From NCBI GenBank assembly GCA_963724975.1, contig CAVRXB010000011.1, positions 434,001 through 498,000 of the forward strand: a stretch of DNA of 64,000 nucleotides, in the 5' to 3' direction. Below, piece after piece: positions 9,395-19,565 of the stretch. Position 1 is the stretch's first letter. Every line of letters begins with the position of its first letter. The stretch is from CAIWHR01 sp963724975. Lineage in GTDB: Bacteria; Pseudomonadota; Gammaproteobacteria; Burkholderiales; Casimicrobiaceae. The notes under the pieces are model-generated. The model did not search any database. It had not been told where the DNA came from and saw nothing but the letters and a program-made list of their open reading frames with translations. The translations under genes were made by a program, and so were the position numbers.

Positions 9395-9534
9395 GGCGAC
9401 TTACCTCAAAGCGAAACGAAGAATTTGCATCATGACGTGAACGCGCGTTGTGCTCAAGCGATTGCCGACTTCCCGGGGGGTCGTAGCGGTGAACTGCGAA
9501 TAGCGGTGAGTCGCGCACGATGGCGTCGCGTTCT

Positions 9535-9783
9535 TTATCTGGATTTCCGCGAGTCGATCCCGAAAACCATCAGACTGGGCATTTCTTCGTTGCGAACCCG
9601 TGTGGCGCCTACCGTGCGTGCGGCTTCGCGGTCCGTCTTTATTAGCACTATCTGATCCTCGAAGGATAGCGCTTTCCGTCGTTTGTCCTCGACCGCCCAT
9701 GCGGCCTTCATCCGATCGAACGTCCGCACGAATTCATCTCGATCGGGAAGTGGGCTGGACTCTGGCTCGGGCGGTTGCCGCAA
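9535..9783 (-). CDS. hypothetical small protein
   Basis: An 82-residue frame, charged and largely helical in character (DRDEFVRTFDRMKAAWAVED, then SFEDQIVLIKTDREAARTVG). I recognise no family. An internal start at residue 25 (MKAAWAVED) is possible. It lies between the amidohydrolase and tRNA-Cys on the same strand. Composition suggests a real protein more than chance, but the support is weak. Confidence 0.35.
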   Translation of the reverse strand: MRQPPEPESSPLPDRDEFVRTFDRMKAAWAVEDKRRKALSFEDQIVLIKTDREAARTVGATRVRNEEMPSLMVFGIDSRKSR

Positions 9784-9811
9784 TCCCTCACAGCGCGCTC
9801 ATCGTAGAGTT

Positions 9812-9885
9812 TGGAGGCGGGGGTCGGAATCGAACCGGCGTAGACGGCTTTGCAGGCCGCTGCATGACCACTCTGCCACCCCGCC
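9812..9885 (-). tRNA. tRNA-Cys (GCA)
   Basis: A 74-nt cloverleaf on the minus strand. The acceptor stem is GGCGGGG with CCCCGCC, the T arm contains GGTTCGATTCC, the anticodon loop is CTGCAAA giving anticodon GCA, and the 3' CCA is encoded (CCTCCA end). It is downstream of tRNA-Gly on the same strand, separated by a terminator-like hairpin. Confidence 0.95.
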
Positions 9886-9924
9886 AGGGACGGCGGCCCA
9901 CGCGATGCGCAGGCCGGTCAAACG

Positions 9925-9960
9925 AAAAGGGAGAGCCTCGTTACGTCTGCGGGCTCTCCC
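9925..9960 (-). terminator. intrinsic terminator after tRNA-Gly
   Basis: Minus-strand stem of nine perfect pairs (GGGAGAGCC with GGCTCTCCC) around a 14-nt loop, followed by TTTTCGTTT. It lies between tRNA-Gly and tRNA-Cys, so much of the tRNA-Gly transcript should end here, and tRNA-Cys may depend on read-through or its own promoter. Confidence 0.75.
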
Positions 9961-9969
9961 TCGTGAATC

Positions 9970-10045
9970 TGGAGCGGGAAAGGAGTCTCGAACTCCCGAC
10001 CTCAACCTTGGCAAGGTTGCGCTCTACCAACTGAGCTATTCCCGC
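9970..10045 (-). tRNA. tRNA-Gly (GCC)
   Basis: A 76-nt cloverleaf on the minus strand: acceptor GCGGGAA with TTCCCGC, D arm AGCTCAGTTGGTAGAGC, anticodon loop TTGCCAA giving GCC, T arm GGGAGTTCGAACTCC, and encoded CCA. It is read from a consensus promoter about 10 bases upstream of its 5' end. Confidence 0.96.
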
Positions 10046-10060
10046 GTCGGACAACATTGA

Positions 10061-10088
10061 ATTATATCGTAATTTGCATCTCTGTCAA
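10061..10088 (-). promoter_or_regulatory. consensus sigma-70 promoter of tRNA-Gly
   Basis: On the minus strand a perfect -35 box TTGACA (10083-10088) is followed after 16 bases by a perfect -10 box TATAAT (10061-10066). Transcription should start near 10054, just before the mature tRNA-Gly 5' end at 10045, as expected for a strong stable-RNA promoter. Confidence 0.85.
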
Positions 10089-10109
10089 AATCGGCGGACG
10101 TCCGAGCGC

Positions 10110-11327
10110 TCACGCGACGACCGTGGCGATCGCCTTGGCGACCTCATCGACGTTGCGTGTGTTCAGCGCCGCGACACAAACCCGCCCCGTGTCGAGTGCG
10201 TAAATCGCGAATTCGCTGCGCAGCCGCTCGACCTGCTGTTTGGTAAGGCCGGAATATGAAAACATGCCGCGCTGCTTCAGCATGAAGTTGAAATCCGACG
10301 CCGGGATGCGCTCGTGCAGTCGCTCGACCAGCGTCGCGCGCATGAGCTTGATCCGGTTGCGCATCGTCGCAAGCTCCGCCTCCCACAACGCCCGCAACTG
10401 TGTCGACTGGAGAACTGTCGCCACAATCTGCCCGCCGTGTGTCGGAGGATTGGAGTAATTGCCGCGGATGATCCGCTTCAATTGCGAAAGCACGCGCGCC
10501 GCCTCGTCGGCATCGGCAGTGACAACGGTGAGTGCCCCGACGCGCTCGCCATAAAGCGAAAACGACTTGGAAAAGGAGTTCGAGATGAGCAGCGGACCTG
10601 GCGTGGCGGCGAAGCTCCGCACCACGGCGCCGTCTGCTTCGATTCCATCCGCGAAGCCTTGATAGGCGATGTCGAGAAACGGGACGATGCCGCGCGCGCG
10701 AACGATTTGAACGATCGAAGCCCACTGCGCGGGCGTAGGATCGACGCCGGTCGGATTATGGCAACAGGCGTGCAACACTGCGATGGAGCCCGGCTCCAAC
10801 TGAGCGAGCGCGGCCATCATGGCATCGAACTCGAGGCCGTGCGACTTGGCGTCGTAATACGGATAGACGTTGACCTTGAAACCCGCAGACTCGAACAGCA
10901 GTCGATGGTTTTCCCAGCTCGGATCGCTGATCCAGACTTGCGCGCCGGGCGCGAACCGGCGTAGGAAGTCGGCGCCGACCTTGAGACCGCCCGTTCCGCC
11001 CAGCGCCTGCACCGTTACTGCGCGGCCCTCCTTGATCGCGTCGCTGTCATTTCCGAGGATCAGCGCCCGCACGATACGGTCGTAATCCGCGATGCCGTCG
11101 ATGGGCAGATAGCCGCGCGGAGCCGCTTTGTCCGTCATCTCGCGCTCCGCGCGCTTCACGCATTCGAGCAACGGGATCTTGCCGGCGTCATCGATGTAGA
11201 CGCCGACGCCAAGATTGATTTTCTTAGGGTTGGGGTCGGCGACGAAGCTCTCGGTGTTGCCGAGGATCGGGTCCTTCGGCGCGAGTTCGACGGCAGCGAG
11301 CAGCGAGGTCGGCGGCGGGGCGTTCAT
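10110..11327 (-). CDS. aromatic/aspartate aminotransferase (class I)
   Basis: A 405-residue PLP-dependent aminotransferase of the AspC/TyrB group, moving an amino group between aspartate or aromatic amino acids and 2-oxoglutarate in the cytoplasm. The PLP lysine is K254 in SNSFSKSFSLYGERVG; CCHNPTGVDPT, FLDIAYQGFADG and the N-terminal ILGNTESFVADPNPKKINLG are family hallmarks. I start at MNAPPPTSLL (11327), matching family length; upstream in-frame starts add residues with no similarity. It is divergent from the ABC exporter, and its pairing with nearby uvrB is common in Betaproteobacteria. AspC versus TyrB specificity cannot be settled by eye. Confidence 0.9.
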   Translation of the reverse strand: MNAPPPTSLLAAVELAPKDPILGNTESFVADPNPKKINLGVGVYIDDAGKIPLLECVKRAEREMTDKAAPRGYLPIDGIADYDRIVRALILGNDSDAIKEGRAVTVQALGGTGGLKVGADFLRRFAPGAQVWISDPSWENHRLLFESAGFKVNVYPYYDAKSHGLEFDAMMAALAQLEPGSIAVLHACCHNPTGVDPTPAQWASIVQIVRARGIVPFLDIAYQGFADGIEADGAVVRSFAATPGPLLISNSFSKSFSLYGERVGALTVVTADADEAARVLSQLKRIIRGNYSNPPTHGGQIVATVLQSTQLRALWEAELATMRNRIKLMRATLVERLHERIPASDFNFMLKQRGMFSYSGLTKQQVERLRSEFAIYALDTGRVCVAALNTRNVDEVAKAIATVVA

Positions 11328-11485
11328 GGGAATCAACGTCGAGGGTCGCGGAGCGCTCATTATACGGGCGTTCAACCGCGCAAAAAGGGCCGCGACCACG
11401 CGACCGGAGCGCCGACCTTGTATTTGCCGCGAGCGAACGCAATCTTTGGCCAGTATTGCCCTGGAGTGGAATCTCTTCCATCACG

Positions 11486-13312
11486 ATGAGCGCCGATAAC
11501 ACCTCCCCCTTGCCGCCGGTCGGCGCGCTCAAGTCGCTCGCCCGTGTGGGCGCGTACCTGCGGCCGTATCGTCGGCAGGTTGCTGCGGCCGCGGTCGCGT
11601 TGCTGGTCGCCGCGGGCTCCGTGCTGGCGATCGGCCAGGGGCTGAAGGGGGTCATCGACCGCGGCTTCGGCGCCGGAAATGCAGCCGAGCTCGACCGCAC
11701 GCTCGCATTGATGCTCGTGGTCATCGTCGTGATGGCGATCGCCACGTTCACGCGGTTCTACTTCGTCTCCTGGATCGGCGAGCGCGTGACGGCCGACCTT
11801 CGCCGCGCCGTCTTCGACCACTTGCTGCGTCTGCCGCCCGGCTGGTTCGAGGTCACGCGCACGGGCGAGGTCATTTCACGTCTCACCAACGACACCGCGA
11901 TGCTCGAGACCGTGATCGGATCGAGCGCGTCTATGGCGGTGCGCAACTTGTTGCTGCTTGTCGGCGGTCTCGTGATGCTGGCGATCACGAGCACCAAGCT
12001 CACGCTGCTCGTGCTGGCCGGCGTGCCGTTTGTCGTTGCGCCGATCATTCTGTTCGGACGCCGCGTCAAGAAGCTCGCGCGGGCGAGCCAGGATCGCATC
12101 GGCGACGTTGGAGCGTACGTCGACGAAGCGCTGCATGAAATCCGTACGGTGCAGGCGTATGTCCACGAGAGCACCGATCGCCGGCATTTCGGCGAACGTG
12201 TCGAGGCGGCATTTGAAACTGCGCGCCAGCGCATCCGCCAGCGCGCAACACTCGTCGCGACGGTGATCGTGCTCGTGTTCGGTGCGATCGGCATCATCCT
12301 GTGGATCGGTGGCCACGATGTCGTCGCTGGACGGATTAGCGCGGGGCAGCTTTCCGCTTTCGTTTTCTACGCGGTGATTGTCGCCGGTGCGGTGGGCACG
12401 ATCAGTGAAGTCATCGGCGAATTGCAACGTGCGGCGGGCGCGACTGAACGTCTATTCGAGCTCCTGGCCGTTGTTCCGGAGATCAGCCCACCCGTGAGCC
12501 CGAGAGCGTTTCCGTCCCCGGCGCGGGGGACTGTGGCGTTCGAAGGCGTGACCTTTTGCTATCCATCGCGAGCCGACACGCCCGCGCTCGACGCGTTCCA
12601 CCTTGACGTGCGCGCCGGCGAGAAGGTCGCGCTCGTCGGGCCATCCGGGGCGGGCAAGACGACGGTGTTCCAGCTGCTGCTGCGCTTCTACGACCCGCAG
12701 GCAGGCGTCGTGCGCGTCGATGACGTCGACTTGCGGCTCACCGATCCGAAGGATTTGCGGACACGCCTCGCCGTAGTGCCGCAGGATCCCGTCATCTTCG
12801 CGACCAGCGTGCTCGAAAACGTACGCTACGGCCGCCCTGACGCGTCCGAGGCTGAGGTGCGAGCCGCCTGCGAGACTGCGTATGCGGCGGAATTCATCGC
12901 CGAGCTGCCAGAAGGGTACGAAAGCCAACTCGGGGAGCGCGGCGTGCGACTGTCCGGCGGGCAGCGGCAGCGGCTCGCCATCGCCCGCGCCATTCTTGCC
13001 GATCGCCCGATCCTGCTTCTCGACGAGGCGACCAGCGCGCTCGATTCGCAAAGCGAACGCGTCGTCCAGCTGGCGCTCGAACGGTTGATGGCACATCGCA
13101 CCGTGCTCATCATCGCGCACCGCCTCGCCACGGTACGTCACGCCGACCGGATCGTCGTCATCGACCGCGGCCGGATCGTCGCCTCCGGGACGCACGACGA
13201 GCTCGTCGCGCTGAATCCCCTGTATGCGCGGCTTGCGAGGCTGCAATTCGAGGACCGGACGGACGGGGCGCAAGAAGAGGTCGCGCCGGACAAGCCCTTG
13301 GAGATACAATAA
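11486..13312 (+). CDS. MsbA-type ABC exporter half-transporter
   Basis: A 608-residue fusion of a six-helix exporter membrane domain (about residues 20-310) and an ATPase domain. The ATPase shows Walker A GPSGAGKTT near residue 385, signature LSGGQRQR near 488, Walker B ILLLDEATSALD and the switch histidine in LIIAHRL. Such half-transporters work as homodimers exporting lipid A, other lipids or drugs. Start 11486 (MSADNTS) is used; the frame extends to a TTG at 11456. It ends 33 bp before uvrB. The exact substrate is not shown; a second, essential msbA may exist elsewhere. Confidence 0.85.
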   Translation: MSADNTSPLPPVGALKSLARVGAYLRPYRRQVAAAAVALLVAAGSVLAIGQGLKGVIDRGFGAGNAAELDRTLALMLVVIVVMAIATFTRFYFVSWIGERVTADLRRAVFDHLLRLPPGWFEVTRTGEVISRLTNDTAMLETVIGSSASMAVRNLLLLVGGLVMLAITSTKLTLLVLAGVPFVVAPIILFGRRVKKLARASQDRIGDVGAYVDEALHEIRTVQAYVHESTDRRHFGERVEAAFETARQRIRQRATLVATVIVLVFGAIGIILWIGGHDVVAGRISAGQLSAFVFYAVIVAGAVGTISEVIGELQRAAGATERLFELLAVVPEISPPVSPRAFPSPARGTVAFEGVTFCYPSRADTPALDAFHLDVRAGEKVALVGPSGAGKTTVFQLLLRFYDPQAGVVRVDDVDLRLTDPKDLRTRLAVVPQDPVIFATSVLENVRYGRPDASEAEVRAACETAYAAEFIAELPEGYESQLGERGVRLSGGQRQRLAIARAILADRPILLLDEATSALDSQSERVVQLALERLMAHRTVLIIAHRLATVRHADRIVVIDRGRIVASGTHDELVALNPLYARLARLQFEDRTDGAQEEVAPDKPLEIQ

Positions 13313-13344
13313 CCGGTTCGACTTTGCTCATCCGATTCCGAACA

Positions 13345-15368
<2,024 letters not shown>

Positions 15369-15382
15369 TCCCTGCGCGCAGC

Positions 15383-16807
15383 TTATTGTAGACCGATGAT
15401 ATTCGGCGTGATGTAGACGGGTCCGGGCGCGTCGACATTGTCGACGATCCAGTTGTTGCCGGCCGACACGATATCGCCGCTGCCGTTGTTCACCAGGCTC
15501 TTCTGGTTGGTCGAGACGTTCGTCTGTTCCATCCGTATGCGCCCCCGCCCGTGGTCGACAGCCGTGATCGAATTGTGAAGATGCGACCGGATGAGCGTCA
15601 CACTTATCGACGACGTGCCGGCCGTCCTGAGTAGCGCCGAGGCTGCGTTGGTGAGGGTCGAATCGCGCATATGGAAACCGATTCCCGACGTGCCACCAGC
15701 AGTCAGGCTTATGGCTGTGGTTCCCACGGAACTCACCTGCGAGCGCACCAGATCTGCACCCATGGCCGCATTCGCCCCTGTGGACAGCGTGATGCCACCG
15801 TTGTTGATCTGCTGGAAGAAAGAGTCCGTGATCTTCAACTGTCCGGCGTACGCCGTGCCGACGGCGGTGTGCGAAACGACGATGCCGTCGTCGCCCCCGT
15901 AGAACTGGCTTCCGGCGATGGTCGCCATGGGGATGCTGCCGGCATTTGCATTGTTCACGTTCAGGCCGGTCCCGAAGGCAAGGATCTGCGAATGCCAAAG
16001 CAGAACCTCGGACTGGTTGTTGGGCGCGAGGTTGTCCATCTGAATGCCGACGTCCTGAAACGATATCACGCTGCTCCGTACGGACGCAGCGGTAAACCCG
16101 TGCACCCATAGGCCGTATGTAGGGCCGGACGTGGCTCGACCGCGCTCGATTTGCGTGTGATCGGCGATCACCACCAGGTTATCACCGGACGTAGGTACTG
16201 CCGTCCCATTGGCGTTGATGCCGGTCCGGCATTCGCGGAGGAAGCTGTCATCGACGTAGACGATCACCGGCGCCGTGGGCGCGACGTTTATGCACGCACC
16301 GGCAGGGTCGGTGAAGTTGCTTATCGACGACTTCTCGATGTGCAGAGTTCCCACGTTCTGGACGTCGATGCCATAGAGAGGGAGCGGCGCCCCGCCGGGA
16401 ACCCCGGCGATGTCGAGCCCGCGGAGTGTGACGACGTCGGTGCTGGCAGCGTTGATAACGACACCGGTGGTCGGGGGAGGGGGAGGTCCGGCGCCGCCGA
16501 GCACACTGATGCCACCGTAGACCCCGGACGGGCCGATGACCTTGATCGACTTGTTAATGACCATCGGTCCGTAGCCGGCTGTGTCCAGAATCACCATCTC
16601 GCCGCCGGGCTTGGTCTGGGCGATGGCCGCGTTAAAATTGCGACATGGCAATTTGCGGCTGCAGTCGGGGTTGGCGTCGTCGCCGGAGGAAGCGACGAAC
16701 GTGCGCTGGGACGGAGCCGCGATTGACGCGCCGGCGGCGACGAGCAGAGCGGTCGCGGCAAGAATGGCAAGCGGGAAGGTGCGGGGCGCAAAAATCGCGT
16801 GCTTCAT
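15383..16807 (-). CDS. secreted right-handed beta-helix protein 1
   Basis: A 474-residue exported protein with a clean signal peptide (MKHAIFAPRTFPLAILAATA, cleavage after SIAA). The N-terminal block LPCRNFNAAIAQTKPGGEMV, then LDTAGYGPMVINKSIKVIGP, leads into repeated short-strand turns typical of parallel beta-helix (pectate-lyase-like) folds: HIEKSSISNF, DDSFLRECRTGI, RSHLHNSITAVDHG. It ends VYITPNIIGLQ. Polysaccharide binding or cleavage, or a surface structural role, would fit; no catalytic residues can be picked out. GGAGG lies before the ATG. It is the only intact member of a four-gene tandem array, and meets uvrB tail-to-tail with 14 bp between. Confidence 0.8.
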   Translation of the reverse strand: MKHAIFAPRTFPLAILAATALLVAAGASIAAPSQRTFVASSGDDANPDCSRKLPCRNFNAAIAQTKPGGEMVILDTAGYGPMVINKSIKVIGPSGVYGGISVLGGAGPPPPPTTGVVINAASTDVVTLRGLDIAGVPGGAPLPLYGIDVQNVGTLHIEKSSISNFTDPAGACINVAPTAPVIVYVDDSFLRECRTGINANGTAVPTSGDNLVVIADHTQIERGRATSGPTYGLWVHGFTAASVRSSVISFQDVGIQMDNLAPNNQSEVLLWHSQILAFGTGLNVNNANAGSIPMATIAGSQFYGGDDGIVVSHTAVGTAYAGQLKITDSFFQQINNGGITLSTGANAAMGADLVRSQVSSVGTTAISLTAGGTSGIGFHMRDSTLTNAASALLRTAGTSSISVTLIRSHLHNSITAVDHGRGRIRMEQTNVSTNQKSLVNNGSGDIVSAGNNWIVDNVDAPGPVYITPNIIGLQ

Positions 16808-16869
16808 CGAAGCCTCCGGTTGTTCGTGTGGATTAGAGGAAATGCGCGCGCACGTGCGGCGCAAGGGTA
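16696..16869. repeat. duplicated 5' module, copy 1
   Basis: About 174 bp covering the signal-peptide coding region and leader of beta-helix gene 1 is nearly identical to the matching part of beta-helix gene 4. The rest of the two genes is far more diverged, so the module was duplicated or homogenised recently. Confidence 0.8.
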
Positions 16870-16931
16870 GCCATCGCCACAAACCCTGCGCCGACGACGG
16901 TCAAACGGATAAGGTGAAACGGACGCGGCAT
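16833..16931 (-). CDS. possible 32-residue membrane/leader peptide
   Basis: A short frame MPRPFHLIRLTVVGAGFVAM ending APHVRAHFL, with a very strong GGGGAGG site at good distance from its ATG. It has a basic start and a hydrophobic stretch like a signal or membrane peptide. It sits in the 318-bp gap between beta-helix genes 2 and 1, 25 bp before gene 1. It could be a leader peptide affecting gene 1 translation or a degraded signal peptide. The rest of the gap holds a short GCCGAC hexamer repeat near 17088-17110 and nothing else I can name. Confidence 0.4.
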   Translation of the reverse strand: MPRPFHLIRLTVVGAGFVAMATLAPHVRAHFL

Positions 16932-17125
16932 AGGATCCTCCCCGATCGTGAGCCGCCCGCCCCAAGCGAGGCGGTTAGAGCCGGAAAGCCTACGACTACG
17001 GAAGGGTGTTTGGCAATACCCGGCCTGGTCCGTTTCGTGCACTACAACCGCGCCGGCGCGTATCGGCCGTACCGAGGCGTCGCCGGCGCCGACGCCGACG
17101 CCGACGCCGCAGGGAGATGGCCCCG

Positions 17126-18063
17126 CTACTTGAGCCCGATCACTGCCGGCGTGATGAAGGTCGGGCCCGGCGCGTTGGTTACGTTGTAGACCATGTTGTA
17201 GCCGTTCGAGACGATCGTGCCGCTTCCGTTGTTGATGAAATCGTTGTTGAGGGTATTGAAGTGCGAGCCGTCCAGCTGGACGTTCCCGAATCCGTGATCG
17301 ATCGCCGTCGTGCCGTGATGAATGTTCGATCGCGTGATGGCGACCTGCAGGCTCGACGCTGCTCCCGACGTCTTGATGTGGGTGACTGCGCCCGAGCTCG
17401 TTGAGTCGCGCAGGTTGAGCCACATGCTGCTTCCGTTCGTCGCATTGACGTCGATCGCCGTGGCCCCGATCAAGGCGACCGTCGAGTTGATGAGCTCGAG
17501 GCCCAGCTTGCTTACGTTGGTGGCCCCCGAGTTCGCGAACGTGAACCCGTTGCCTCCCATGTGGCCGACGAAGGTGTCGATCAGCTTGACGTACGTCTGC
17601 GCGATGCCTGACGTCGAGACCTTGAATCCGTCCGTGCTCTCGACGACCTGGCTCCCGGTGAACGTGATCTGGGCGTTAGCGCCGTCGGCGGTGCCGGAGT
17701 AGAAGACGCCGGTTGTGCTCCGGTTGAGTTGGCTGTTGGTGACCACCAATCGGCTGAGCGAGCTCGGGAGCACGTTGTCAAATTGGATGCCGACGTCCTG
17801 CCGCGAGATCAGGCTGTTGCGGATGCTCATGTCCATGTAGCCCTGGATCCAGACGCCGTACCAACCCGACCGGCCCGCGACCGCGCTCGATCCGTGTGTT
17901 GTCGACCGTCACCGAGGGCCGGTTCGCGATAACCGCCGTGCCGTTAGCATAGATACCCGTGCGGCATTCCCGCAGGAAGCTGTCCTCGACGAAAACTCGC
18001 GTCACCGTCGCCACGTTGACCTTAATGCAGGCGCTCGTGTCCTGGGTGAAGTTCCCGATCGAC
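17126..18063 (-). pseudogene. beta-helix protein 2, N-terminus missing
   Basis: C-terminal two thirds of a paralogue of beta-helix protein 1. It begins mid-protein at SIGNFTQDTSACIKV, passes EDSFLRECRTGIYANG, changes frame near 17870, and ends GPTFITPAVIGLK. The signal peptide and the first roughly 150 residues are absent: upstream sequence is replaced at 18064 by a purine-only G tract. So this copy cannot be exported as it stands. Either the assembly lost the 5' part at the low-complexity tract or the gene is truly truncated. Confidence 0.75.
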
Positions 18064-18143
18064 GGGGGGGGGGGGGGGGGGGGGAGAGGGGGAGGAGGGG
18101 AGGGGGGGCGGAGGCGGAGAGGGGGGGGGGGGAGGGGGAGGGA
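18064..18143. repeat. purine-only poly-G low-complexity tract
   Basis: Eighty bases with no T, only two C and otherwise G with scattered A, including runs of 21 G (18064-18084) and 12 G (18121-18132). It sits exactly where beta-helix gene 2 loses its N-terminus and just after the end of gene 3. It resembles dark-cycle poly-G read artefacts joined into a contig, or a genuine homopolymer. Confidence 0.85.
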
Positions 18144-18160
18144 GCGCGTGATGAAGTCCG

Positions 18161-19485
18161 TTAGTGAAGACCATGTATAGGCGGTCGAGACGTAACAGCG
18201 CGCGCTGGAAAACGAGGGCCGGCGGATGTTCGCCGGCCCGTTGCGTTTGGCGTGCCACTGGGGAAGAACGTTGCGGGCGTGATGTACGTTACGCCGCCAG
18301 TACTGTCGTTGTTTTGATAGATCATGTTGTTATTGAGCGACTTTACATCGCCGCTCCCGGCGTCGACGAGGCTGTTGACGTGCCAGACTACCTGCGAGGC
18401 GTTCAGCACTACCCGCCCGAAATGATGCTCGAGCCCGGTGGTGCCATGCTCGAGCTGCGAGCGCAGCAGGAAAACCTCCACCCATGCCCCGGCGGTACCG
18501 CTGGTCTGATCCCGATCGGATACCGCGACACCCGCGTCTCCGTGAGATACACGAGCGCATTGCCGTTATTGGTTGCCGATACGTCGATCGCGGGGGTGGA
18601 TGCGTTCACGATCTCGGAACCGGTGATTTCCACGCTCATCTGGCTGTTACTGTCACCGTTGTTGGCGATTATCATCGGAGAGTTGATACCGTGCAGGCTC
18701 GAGTTGTAGATCGTTGCGACCGGCTGAACGCCGGGCAGGGCATTCTCGACGCGCACGCCGAAGCCGAGGCTCGTGATCACGCTGTTGCGCAGTGAAAGGT
18801 CGACATTGTTGGTTGCCCAGACACCCGTATCGGTGTTTACGCCGGTGCCGCGCTCGATGCGCGTGTTGTCGAGGACGAGGCGCACACGCCCATTGGTTGA
18901 CGAGCCGTTAACCCGCGCGCCTGTTTCGCAATCACGCAGGAAACTGTCGTTCACGAACACGCGCATGCCTTTGGTCGTGTCGATCTTCAGGCAGGCTCCG
19001 GCCGGGTCGGAAAATCCGCTGATCGTCGTTTTCTCGATGTGTACCGCCTTTGCATTGATGACGTTCACCCCGATGCGTCCGCCGAGCCCTGTGATATCGA
19101 GTCCACGCAGTGTGACGACATCCGTGTCGGCAGCGTCGATCACCACACCCATCGTCCCAGGCGTGATCACACTGATACCGCCATACACGCCCGAGGGGCC
19201 GATGACCTTGATCGACTTGTTGATCGTCATCGGACCGTAGCCGGCGGTGTCGAGGATGACGACCTCGCCAAAGGGATCGGTGACCCCAATCGCGACATTG
19301 AAGGTGCGGCACGGTGTCGCGAGCGCACAGGGATTTACCAGAAATTGATTGGCGTCTTGCCCCAGGGGTGGCGAATGCACGAATGTCCGCTGGGCGCCGA
19401 ACGCGTGGCCGGCGATCGAGAGCAGGAGTAGCCCGAATAGTGTTGCCAGTGTGCGCAATGGAGATAGGGGCCGAATGCGTCGCAT
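18161..19485 (-). CDS. secreted right-handed beta-helix protein 3, one frameshift
   Basis: A paralogue of beta-helix protein 1. Signal peptide MRRIRPLSPLRTLATLFGLL is followed by a hydrophobic stretch to GHAFG, then the shared block LDTAGYGPMTINKSIKVIGP, GISVITPGTMGVVIDA, LRGLDITG, VHIEKTTISGF and DDSFLRDC-like turns (NDSFLRDCETGARVNG). The frame breaks near 18497 in a G run; the C-terminal part VFLLRSQLEHGTTGLEHHFG continues in another frame through TYITPATFF. The tail after that differs from the paralogues and ends next to the poly-G tract, so its true end is uncertain. AGGGAGA precedes the ATG. Confidence 0.7.
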
Positions 19486-19565
19486 GGTCAAATTCTCCCT
19501 GGTTGTTGAATAAGCGAAGGCACGCAAGCGGTTCCTGCCTGCGGCGCCGTCCTGCTCCTGCACGA

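Noticed and set aside
16833..17423. A 196-residue frame ending at 16833
   Set aside because: Most of it is a shadow of beta-helix gene 2; only the last 32 codons have their own strong ribosome site.
18064..18143. Poly-G tract as a classic phase-variation switch
   Set aside because: Changing tract length could not restore the missing 150 residues of gene 2, so a simple on/off switch does not explain it.
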